A stretch of 18,747 bases of DNA from Benthicola sp964195715 (lineage in GTDB: Bacteria > Gemmatimonadota > Gemmatimonadetes > Palauibacterales > Palauibacteraceae): the NCBI GenBank assembly GCA_964195715.1, contig CAXMRU010000018.1:1-18747 (forward strand). The letters are read 5' to 3'. The notes beneath the pieces are model-generated. The model saw only the letters and a list, made by a program, of their open reading frames with translations, was not told the origin of the DNA and ran no database searches. The position numbers and the translations under genes are program-made. This document shows positions 7,619-14,002 of the stretch, in pieces. Every line of letters begins with the position of its first letter. Within the stretch, counting starts at the first letter, position 1.

Positions 7619-8749
7619 TCAACCCGCCTTCCTGCGCTCGGCGCCACGCCCGGCGAGCCGGCGGTACAGAGCGTCGTACTGATCCACGTATCGATCGAGT
7701 GAGAAGGTCGCGAGGCCGCGTTCGCGGGCGGCCTCGCCAAAGCGGCGTGCCCGGTCGGGCTCCCTGAGCAGACGCACCGCAGCGCCAGCCAATGCTTCGG
7801 GATCGTCGCGCGGCACGGTCAATCCGGTCTCACCGTGCCGCACCACTTCTGGCAGGCCACCCACCCGCGAGGCGATGACCGGTCGTCCCATCAGTCCGGA
7901 TTCGAGCGCCACGAGGCCGAAGGACTCTTCCCTGGAAGGCATGAGGATGATCGAGGCCCGGTTGATCGTCTCCGGTACGTCCTCCGGAATCACCCACCCC
8001 GTAAAGCGAACCGCCTGCTCGAGGCCCAGCCTCCGCGCCTGGGCCTCGAGATCCTGACGAGCCGGACCATCACCCGCGATGGTTAAGCGAGCAGCCGGGA
8101 ACGCCTTCCGGATGAGAGAGAACGCCTCGACGGCAACGTGGAAGCCCTTTTCGTAAACCAGCCGGCCGAGGCACAACAGCTCGGGCGGTTCGAACGACAG
8201 GTCCGCCGGGGTCTGTCTCGGAGCCGGCAACCCGTTGAGGATGACCGAGGACCGGGCCCCGATCTCCGGGACGGCATTCCTGGCGGCATCGAGCGTCGAG
8301 CGGGAGTTCCCGGTCACCCAGGACGCGGCGCGCAGTAAACGGCAGGTCAGCGAGCCTTCTCTGCACGTCAACTCGTCCAGCGGGTGCCGCACGGCCATCA
8401 CGAGGGGCGCATCGTCCCGCGTTGCCGTCGCCAGGAGGAAGTAACCGCTCGGGCCGGAGAAGTTGAGCTGCATAACGTCCGGCTCGAGCTCGCGCTTCAG
8501 CCGTGCGACTTGCGTACGGCACTGAATCATGTCTTCCAGGCTCCGGCCGCCGAGCGCCTTTCGGAACGGCAGCCGGAACACGGGGATCCCCATGACTTCG
8601 TCACGCGCCGGAAGATCCTGGTCGCCGAACGAAGTGACGACCACCGGCTCGTAGCCCCTCTCCCCCAGGGCGACCAGGGCCCGCAGGCTGAGCACTTCGA
8701 TCCCGCCGATCGCGGGCCAGAACACTTCCTGGAGGAAGAGCAGTTTCAC
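7619..8749 (-). CDS. family 4 glycosyltransferase
   Basis: A 376-residue GT-B enzyme. The N-terminal acceptor domain starts KLLFLQEVFWPAIGGIEVL with the glycine-rich loop usual in GT4. The donor domain has LGRLVYEKGF (194-203), AGDGPAR (225-231) and PSREESFGLVALE (271-283), the last giving the E-x7-E motif that binds the NDP-sugar. The start is a choice: ATG at 8755 lies directly against GAGGAG with no spacing, whereas GTG at 8749 has that same ribosome site six bases away and gives the usual M-K-L-L opening, so I use 8749. The gene lies a few bases after the ABC exporter stop. It is a cytoplasmic retaining glycosyltransferase; its sugar is unknown. Confidence 0.88.
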   Translation of the reverse strand: MKLLFLQEVFWPAIGGIEVLSLRALVALGERGYEPVVVTSFGDQDLPARDEVMGIPVFRLPFRKALGGRSLEDMIQCRTQVARLKRELEPDVMQLNFSGPSGYFLLATATRDDAPLVMAVRHPLDELTCREGSLTCRLLRAASWVTGNSRSTLDAARNAVPEIGARSSVILNGLPAPRQTPADLSFEPPELLCLGRLVYEKGFHVAVEAFSLIRKAFPAARLTIAGDGPARQDLEAQARRLGLEQAVRFTGWVIPEDVPETINRASIILMPSREESFGLVALESGLMGRPVIASRVGGLPEVVRHGETGLTVPRDDPEALAGAAVRLLREPDRARRFGEAARERGLATFSLDRYVDQYDALYRRLAGRGAERRKAG

Positions 8750-8759
8750 GGTCATCTCC

Positions 8760-10583
8760 TCAGCGAACCGCGCGTATCGGCACGGCGGAACCGTCCGGCG
8801 CCGGCGGGACGAGGTCGCCGGACTGCAGCGACACCTGCTGCGCGCCCCACAGCCGGCCGTACAGCGGGCACGTTTGCAGCAACTCGTCGTGTGAACCGAT
8901 GCCGGCCAGTCTCCCGGAGTCGAGCACCAGCAGACGCCCGGCGTTGCGCAGCGTCGACAGGCGGTGGGCCACGATGAACGTCGTGCGGCCTTCCATGAGT
9001 CGATCGATGGCTTTCTGTACCCGGACCTCGGAGATCGAGTCGAGACTGGACGTGGCCTCATCAAGCAGCAGAATCGGAGCGTCCTTGAGCAGGGCGCGCG
9101 CGATTGACACGCGTTGTGCCTGCCCTCCGGACAGACCGTGGCCCCCGATGCCGATTACCGTGTCGTAGCCCTCCGGCAGAGCCCGGATCTCGCCGTCGAT
9201 CCCGGAGGCCCGGGCTGCCGCGACTATGTCCTCGCGCGATGCGTTCTCCCGGCCGAACGCGATGTTGTCCGCCACGGACGCCGAGAACAGGAACGGGTCC
9301 TGAGTGACCACGGAGATCTTGTCGTACAGGTCCGCCAACCGGACATCGCACAGGTCGCGGTCGTCGAACAGCACCCGACCGGAGCTCGGATCGTAGAACC
9401 GAGCAATGAGATTCAGCAGTGTGGTCTTGCCGGCCCCGGAAGGCCCTACGATCCCGATCGTCTCACCCACCGCTACCTCGAACGACACGCGGTCGAGCAC
9501 TCGCTCTTCGTCGTACGCGAAGGAGACGTCGTCGAACCGGATCGTCGTCGGGGTGCCGGCCATAGGCGCGGAGCCCGGGGAGTCGACTACCTCGGGGCGC
9601 ATCTCGAGGATCTCGCCTATGCGCTGAACGGCGGCGGCGTGGTTCTTAACTGTGACGTAGCTCGAGTTGATCTGGTTGAGGGGCCCGTGGATCGAACGCA
9701 GGGCCATCAGGAAGGCCAGCAATGAGGGCCATTCCAGCCGGCCGTTCATAACATCGAATCCCCCGACCACGATCACGACCACGATCCCGAGTCCGGAAAG
9801 CGATCCCATGTACACGGAGGCGAGCGAGCGTACCCGGACCATCTCGATCAACTGGTCGAAGTAGGCTCGGCCTTTCTCGATGGCGGCCTTCGCTTCGGCC
9901 TCCTCGGCCTGGAAGACCTTGATGACTCGGATGCCCTGGAGCAGTTGGAGGATGACATCGTACAGCACGTAGCCTGTCCGGCGGACCGCGAACGAGCGGG
10001 CAAGGATGCGGCGCGCGGTCAGTACGATCGGAATGACGGCGAGTGGCAGGACAACGAGCGACCAGAGCGTCAGGCGAACGCTCAGCAGGAGCGCAGCTCC
10101 GAACAGAGCCGCGACTATACACGCGTTCAGGAACAGCCGCGCCATCGACAGCACGACCGTGCGGAGCTGAGATACGTCGATGCGGATAGCCTGGATGATG
10201 TCGCCGTGGCTCTGGCGGTCGAAGAACGGCACGGAGAGTCCGAGGATATGACGAATCAGCCTCTCCATCATGCCCAGCTCCAGCACCTTCACGATACGCT
10301 GCTGCGTGACCTGGTTGTCGAACGTGACGAGACTGCTCGCCACGTAGGTCGCGATCAGCAGAAAGGCGACGACCCACAGCGCCGTGGCCGGACCGAACGT
10401 GGCCGCCACCCGGGCCGCGAGCCCGCCTCCGTTGCCCAGCACGCCGTTCAGGAACTCCCGGATCAGAAGGATCGCCGTCATCGACAGGAGCGACGTAGCG
10501 ACCGTCGTTGCCAGGAAACGGAGGAGCAGACCCTTCCGCCGCCGGAACAGGCTTACGAGGTAATGTTTGCCGGGGAAGTCCAC
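8760..10583 (-). CDS. type-1 ABC exporter, fused membrane and ATPase domains
   Basis: 607 residues, typical of MsbA/LmrA-like half-transporters that work as homodimers. The membrane domain fills residues 15-315 with about six hydrophobic segments. The ATPase domain has Walker A GPSGAGKTT (380-388), Q-loop TQDPFLF (427-433), signature LSGGQAQR (484-491), Walker B ILLLDEATSSLD (504-515) and switch His in IVAHRLST (537-544). No N-terminal C39 peptidase is present, so if the substrate is a peptide its leader is removed elsewhere. It could equally flip a lipid-linked glycan. The GTG at 10583 has AAAGGAG upstream and lies 31 bases inside the end of the preceding nucleotidyltransferase. The context of glycosyltransferases, PqqD and kinase suggests export of the pathway's product. 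Confidence 0.92.
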   Translation of the reverse strand: MDFPGKHYLVSLFRRRKGLLLRFLATTVATSLLSMTAILLIREFLNGVLGNGGGLAARVAATFGPATALWVVAFLLIATYVASSLVTFDNQVTQQRIVKVLELGMMERLIRHILGLSVPFFDRQSHGDIIQAIRIDVSQLRTVVLSMARLFLNACIVAALFGAALLLSVRLTLWSLVVLPLAVIPIVLTARRILARSFAVRRTGYVLYDVILQLLQGIRVIKVFQAEEAEAKAAIEKGRAYFDQLIEMVRVRSLASVYMGSLSGLGIVVVIVVGGFDVMNGRLEWPSLLAFLMALRSIHGPLNQINSSYVTVKNHAAAVQRIGEILEMRPEVVDSPGSAPMAGTPTTIRFDDVSFAYDEERVLDRVSFEVAVGETIGIVGPSGAGKTTLLNLIARFYDPSSGRVLFDDRDLCDVRLADLYDKISVVTQDPFLFSASVADNIAFGRENASREDIVAAARASGIDGEIRALPEGYDTVIGIGGHGLSGGQAQRVSIARALLKDAPILLLDEATSSLDSISEVRVQKAIDRLMEGRTTFIVAHRLSTLRNAGRLLVLDSGRLAGIGSHDELLQTCPLYGRLWGAQQVSLQSGDLVPPAPDGSAVPIRAVR

Positions 10584-11974
10584 GGAGCTCCTTTCGAAAG
10601 ACGCCGAATCGTCCAGTCGCGGCGAGCCGGCGGAGACGTCACCCGCCAGAAGTCCAAACGGCCCCCACTCCGGTCAGCCACGACGGCTCGGAGTGCAGTG
10701 GCGTACAGGATGAGGTGGTAAGCACCGACCTTCAGGAGCTTCCACGACCGCACGCTGCGCGCCCAAAGCGTCTGGTTGATGACCACGCCCCGGCGCTCCG
10801 AGTAGACGTGGGCCATGGGGTTCGTGCTCCCACCGACCAATCGCCGAGCCCACCTCGCACGACTCCTCCAACCCGGCATGAGCCAGAAGTGCAGCGCCCT
10901 CCTGGCCACCGTGCTCCGGAAGGCATGTTGGGTCAGGACATACGCCTCAGGTCGGAGCAGGGAGACGTGGAAACGTGCGATCCGTCTTAACTCGAGATCG
11001 CGCACGGCATCCGGCGGAACGGGGGTGTCCAGCAGATGCCTGGAGAGCTGAAGAGCGAGTCCCACCACTGTCTGGAGACCTCCATAGCGCGCCTGCCGGA
11101 CTACGTAGTCCCAATCCATGCCACCGCCGGACGCGACCGTGGCCGCGATCACCCGATCGATGTCTACCAGCCTCTTGAGCCGCGAGAACGAGTCCTCACG
11201 GTTCTGCGCCGCCAGGTGCAGCACCATATGCTCCGGCGCGGGAATCCGAACGGGAGCAGCTCCCTCACGTTCGTGCATGAAGGACCGATTCAGGAAAGCG
11301 GCTGAGTCGAAGCGAAATCCCTCGCCCCGTGGGGCCAGGTCCCAGTGGAGCTCGACCTTGAATCCATTCTCGTGAGACAGCTCCAGGTGGTAACCCCGGC
11401 GGAGGTGCTCGCGCCGGGCCTCATCGGTCCAGTGATCGACGTATCCGGCTCGGGCGAGCGCCTCGAGCCCGTCCCGGACACGGTGTGCGGGTACCAGCAG
11501 ATCCAGGTCTCCAGAGAGCCGCTCAGCCGCTTCGGAATAGACCGTCAGGCGAAGGGCTCCTCCCTTGAGGACGAGCGGAACCAGGCGGTGACCGCGAAAG
11601 ACCTCTAACAAACGGTCGCGTTCTGCGTCCCACAGGGCCGCCTGGAAGGCGAACGGGCGGAGCGGGGCCAGGATCTCGTCCTGTGTCTCCCGATCCAGAG
11701 TGCGGAATGCCTCGCATCGCCGAAGCGCAGTCAGAGCCAGTCCGATGACGCCATGGCCCGAGGCCACGGCGTGGAAGGCGGACCGATAGCCGGGATCGGA
11801 CATCCTGGCCAGGAGATCCGCCGACACCCTGACCAGGGCGTCCCGCCGCACCAACGACACGAGCAGCAGCTCATGATCGGCGAACTTCGACCTGGCGAGC
11901 ATTGGTCGCCGCGGCACAGGACGCGCCCCGGCGTGGCGCTCTTGTTTGTTTCCGGATTCGTTCTTGAACGGCAC
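10553..11974 (-). CDS. PF14907-type nucleotidyltransferase family protein, canonical active-site motif
   Basis: First gene of the eight-gene operon, about 473 residues from GTG 11974. LVLKGGALRLTVYS (134-147) leads to LSGDLDLLVP with D156 and D158 as the metal-binding pair, the standard form of PF14907. A downstream histidine/acid region, YHLELSHENGFKVELHWDL, matches the family's second conserved block. Starts considered: TTG 12037 (no ribosome site), GTG 11974 (GAGAGG six bases upstream, preferred) and ATG 11902, which would drop a low-complexity N-terminus. The catalytic set suggests nucleotidyl or similar transfer to a pathway intermediate, but the family is not well characterised biochemically. 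Compared with the paralogue at the operon's other end, this copy keeps the full D-x-D, so it is the more likely active enzyme. Confidence 0.8.
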   Translation of the reverse strand: MPFKNESGNKQERHAGARPVPRRPMLARSKFADHELLLVSLVRRDALVRVSADLLARMSDPGYRSAFHAVASGHGVIGLALTALRRCEAFRTLDRETQDEILAPLRPFAFQAALWDAERDRLLEVFRGHRLVPLVLKGGALRLTVYSEAAERLSGDLDLLVPAHRVRDGLEALARAGYVDHWTDEARREHLRRGYHLELSHENGFKVELHWDLAPRGEGFRFDSAAFLNRSFMHEREGAAPVRIPAPEHMVLHLAAQNREDSFSRLKRLVDIDRVIAATVASGGGMDWDYVVRQARYGGLQTVVGLALQLSRHLLDTPVPPDAVRDLELRRIARFHVSLLRPEAYVLTQHAFRSTVARRALHFWLMPGWRSRARWARRLVGGSTNPMAHVYSERRGVVINQTLWARSVRSWKLLKVGAYHLILYATALRAVVADRSGGRLDFWRVTSPPARRDWTIRRLSKGAPWTSPANITS

Positions 11975-12289
11975 CGAAGGCCTCTCAGACTGACTTGTGG
12001 ATGATCCGCTCCCGTCACGCTCAGGGGGGGAGGGCAAGGCGTGTGCCCGATCCAGGTCGCTCAGGGACGACGGCTGTGTGGCGTTGGGCAGCGAGGCCCG
12101 TAAAGACCCTGCAAATCAACCTGATTGCACCGTGGCAGCAGCAGATTGTACGTGGACGGATCGACGTTCAGGGCGCGAAGCCCGCTTCCCGTGGGGAGGA
12201 CTGTGGCATCGATTCTACACAGCCGCCGCTGGGGAGTCTCGTTGCGTGCTATCGTCTCGGGAATGGAGCAGGGATGACCGCCCTGGCTG
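11975..12289 (-). promoter_or_regulatory. leader region of the eight-gene operon; no gene seen
   Basis: No convincing gene lies in these 315 bases on either strand; the long plus-strand frames here are antisense shadows without family features. The minus-strand operon promoter should be here. The best -10-like hexamer is TACAAT on the minus strand (12145-12150), but no good -35 partner is seen. A small hairpin GGGC-GCGAA-GCCC lies at 12171-12183. I found no short peptide ORF with a convincing ribosome site and RiPP-like core. Confidence 0.3.
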
Positions 12290-12436
12290 CTACTCGTGCC
12301 TCAGCGCCTCGATCGGGTCGAGCCGCGCCGCCCGCCGGGCTGGCCACATCCCGAAAAAGATCCCCACGGCGGCGCTGAACGCGAACGCCAGAGAGACCGC
12401 GCGAAGTGAGACCAGCGTGTTCCAGTCCTTGAACTG
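12290..12436 (-). pseudogene. 3' remnant of a MacB/FtsX-type ABC permease
   Basis: Reading the minus strand, the last ~45 codons before TAG at 12290-12292 give VSLAFAFSAAVGIFFGMWP followed by ARRAARLDPIEALRHE. That is the standard end of MacB/FtsX permeases: the final membrane span, then the P-A-x-x-A-A-x-L-D-P-I-x-A-L-x-x-E tail. Upstream in the same frame the sequence switches at about 12436 to the shadow of the cytochrome gene, so the rest of the permease is absent. The nominal frame runs to 13033, but everything before the remnant lacks permease character. It is a truncated relic and is probably not expressed. Such permeases are abundant in Acidobacteriota and Gemmatimonadota. It marks a past deletion or insertion next to the cytochrome gene. 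Confidence 0.7.
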
Positions 12437-12452
12437 GTGGAGGGCCTCCGCC

Positions 12453-13409
12453 TCAGTCCGCCTCCCCACGTGGATGGCAGGCGTAGCAGAGATTGCTGTC
12501 GTACGCGTAGCCCGAGATGGCGGAGTGCTTGTCATCCATGCGGGCCTGATCGTGCGGGTGGCAGGCGAAACACGAGAAGCTGGTGTAGTCGGACGAATCC
12601 ACGTGGCACGTGGCGCATCCGCCCCACCTGCCCTGGTGCCTTCCCGCGACGATCGGGAAGTACTGGGCGTCGTGATCGAAGTCGGCCCCCGTCCAGGCGT
12701 CGCGCGTATGGCACTGCAGACACGTCGTGGGGAACCCCGAGCCGTCATGCTGCCCGTCGTAGTCAGCCTGGTGGCACGCGATGCACTCGTCGTCCGCCAC
12801 CCCCGGATACTTCGGCGAGCCGTCCGCTTCGTGGCAGGAACCGCACGGAAGCGAGGCGTGTGTTCCCAGCAGCTCGAAACCGTTCGCCACCGCCGGGTGG
12901 TCGAAATCTCCGCCGATCCAAGTGGGCCCGCTATGACACTGCAGGCAGGTCTCGGGAGTGTTCGAGCCCCCGTGCTTGTCGACGTAAGCGTCCGCGTGAC
13001 AGGCGATGCAGTCGGTTCGGTCCTTCGGTCCATCCAGCGTCACAACGACGATCGAGACGGCGTTGCTCTTGCCGTACGCCAAAGCGGCGACCTCGGTCCA
13101 GCCATCCCCTGCCGCCGTGACCAGTCCGGCGACCACGGTGGCCACCGACGGATCCTTTGAGGTCCATTCGAAGGTGACATCTGGAATCGCTTGCCCACCC
13201 GAGTCCATGGCGCGGGCGGTAAGGCGGGTGCTGAGCCCGGCGTCCCAGAGCATCACCACCGACCCTTCCACGGCGATGCTTTCAACAGCAGGCGACTCGG
13301 GTTCGCCGGAACGGGGATCGTCGCCCCCGGGAGCAGAGGGGTCGGAGTCACCGCCGCAGGCGAATACAGCGAGGGCCATTGTCGGCAGAAGGTATCGGAT
13401 CTTCGACAT
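12453..13409 (-). CDS. octahaem c-type cytochrome lipoprotein with Ig-like domain
   Basis: 318 residues. A hydrophobic signal (about 4-17) ends at AVFAC with Cys18, so a lipoprotein anchored outside the inner membrane is likely. Residues 42-124 look like a bacterial Ig-like (Big_2-type) domain, with VESIAVEG near the start and WTSKDPSVATV in the middle. Eight C-x-x-C-H sites follow, at 134, 155, 189, 209, 230, 265, 280 and 308. The 134-193 and 209-269 blocks are copies of one three-haem unit (C-I-A-C-H, C-L-Q-C-H, W-x-G-x-D-F-D-H, then C-x-x-C-H), so it arose by internal duplication. The role is probably extracytoplasmic electron transfer; no terminal reductase motif is recognised. ATG at 13409 has only a weak ribosome site. 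Downstream is the permease remnant, not a partner oxidoreductase. Confidence 0.88.
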   Translation of the reverse strand: MSKIRYLLPTMALAVFACGGDSDPSAPGGDDPRSGEPESPAVESIAVEGSVVMLWDAGLSTRLTARAMDSGGQAIPDVTFEWTSKDPSVATVVAGLVTAAGDGWTEVAALAYGKSNAVSIVVVTLDGPKDRTDCIACHADAYVDKHGGSNTPETCLQCHSGPTWIGGDFDHPAVANGFELLGTHASLPCGSCHEADGSPKYPGVADDECIACHQADYDGQHDGSGFPTTCLQCHTRDAWTGADFDHDAQYFPIVAGRHQGRWGGCATCHVDSSDYTSFSCFACHPHDQARMDDKHSAISGYAYDSNLCYACHPRGEAD

Positions 13410-13446
13410 GACGCGTCCATCCGGCTGAGCGAAACAGGTTTCGGAG

Positions 13447-13452
13447 ATTATA
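13447..13452 (-). promoter_or_regulatory. candidate -10 box for the cytochrome gene
   Basis: The minus strand reads TATAAT here, 38 bases before the ATG at 13409. It is the only consensus -10 hexamer in the upstream region. No matching -35 is present at 16-18 bases, so an activator or a different sigma factor may be needed. Confidence 0.4.
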
Positions 13453-13481
13453 CCTCTTAGACGAGCAAAATGCGGTCCAGG

Positions 13482-13531
13482 TTACCGGTGATTTTCCGAA
13501 AGCGGAAAACCCGGGAAGTGAAAATCGGTAA
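13482..13531. repeat. nested inverted repeat upstream of the cytochrome promoter
   Basis: TTACCG (13482-13487) pairs with CGGTAA (13526-13531), and ATTTTC (13491-13496) with GAAAAT (13520-13525). Inside these, TTTTCCG (13492-13498) and CGGAAAA (13503-13509) form a tight 7-bp stem with a 4-base loop. The inner and outer pairings share bases, so alternative folds exist. No T-run follows, which argues against a terminator. It lies just upstream of the -10 box, suggesting an operator. Confidence 0.4.
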
Positions 13532-13671
13532 GTATCTAACAGGCACTCGATTGCGAGCATGCGCTCACGCGAGACGATCCAAGTGTCGTTGCCGGTCTGA
13601 CTCACTCTGGCCGGATGTCGGTGTGACGAATCTGCCCACTGTGTAGCGCGCACATGGGCGGTTGGGTGGAG

Positions 13672-13727
13672 CGGAGGGGCAGGGATTCGAACCCTGAAGT
13701 CCTTGCGGACGCCGGTTTTCAAGACCG
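13672..13727 (-). other. 3' fragment of a tRNA-Ser(UGA) gene, putative attachment site
   Basis: On the minus strand this gives an anticodon arm with loop CTTGAAA (anticodon TGA at 13719-13721), a long variable arm TCC-GCAA-GGA, a perfect T-arm CAGGG-TTCGAAT-CCCTG (13680-13696), and the acceptor 3' strand CCCCTCC plus discriminator G. The class II variable arm and UGA anticodon identify tRNA-Ser. Going upstream (to the right) there is no D-arm and no GGAGGGG 5' acceptor strand, so the gene is truncated in the anticodon stem. Fragments with exactly this extent are left when an integrative element inserts at a tRNA 3' end. Bases on the right would then belong to the element and those on the left to the host. 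No CCA is encoded immediately after the discriminator. Confidence 0.7.
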
Positions 13728-13731
13728 ATCT

Positions 13732-13841
13732 GAGCTTTCCCTGTAAGTACCGCTAAGTCCCTAAGAGTCCTTCTGAGTCGGACTTGGCTGAGGGAGCTTT
13801 CCTTCTAAGTCCTCCTGAGTCCCTCTAAGTACCGATAGTCA
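13732..13841. repeat. 62-bp imperfect tandem repeat made of 10-bp-phased CTRAGTCC units
   Basis: GAGCTTTCC begins each of two units, at 13732 and 13794. Within them the octamer CTRAGTMC and variants recurs exactly every ten bases: GTAAGTAC 13743, CTAAGTCC 13753, AAGAGTCC 13763, CTGAGTCG 13773, then CTAAGTCC 13805, CTGAGTCC 13815, CTAAGTAC 13825, with a last AGTC at 13837. The copies fall on one face of the helix, as expected for co-operatively bound protein sites. Lying directly against the tRNA-Ser fragment, they suit recombinase arm-type or accessory-factor sites. From 13842 to 14002 I see no gene or terminator, only a 10-bp palindrome GCGGATCCGC at 13991-14000. Confidence 0.65.
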
Positions 13842-14002
13842 GGGTGCATTTTGGGGTACAGATGCTCACGTACGTTGCGGCGGCGCGAGATTAGACGTCC
13901 GCGCGCTCAACAGGACGAAGCAAGGCAAGATCTCCGACGTGGACGAGCGAGAGATTCGGGCGAGCCGGGGCAGCGTATTCCTCACGTTTGGCGGATCCGC
14001 AA

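Noticed and set aside
3319..11974. A standard lasso-peptide gene cluster
   Set aside because: PqqD, HprK-like and PF14907 genes fit, but there is no asparagine-synthase-like cyclase, no transglutaminase-like protease and no precursor ORF in the window.
12437..13033. Upstream extension of the permease relic frame
   Set aside because: This part is the out-of-frame shadow of the cytochrome gene; only the final ~45 codons resemble a permease.
11997..13160. A 387-codon plus-strand reading frame
   Set aside because: It is antisense to the cytochrome gene and permease relic, is rich in Arg/Val/Gly from GC-rich codon positions, and shows no family motif.
13672..13760. An intact tRNA-Ser gene on the minus strand
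   Set aside because: No D-arm or 5' acceptor strand pairing with CCCCTCC could be found upstream of the anticodon stem; the sequence there is the repeat ladder.
13732..13841. A CRISPR array
   Set aside because: The units are only eight to ten bases with two-base separations and no unique spacers.
13842..14002. A degraded integrase gene beside the attachment site
   Set aside because: I read both strands here and found no R-x-x-R or Tyr-recombinase motif, only short frames without character.
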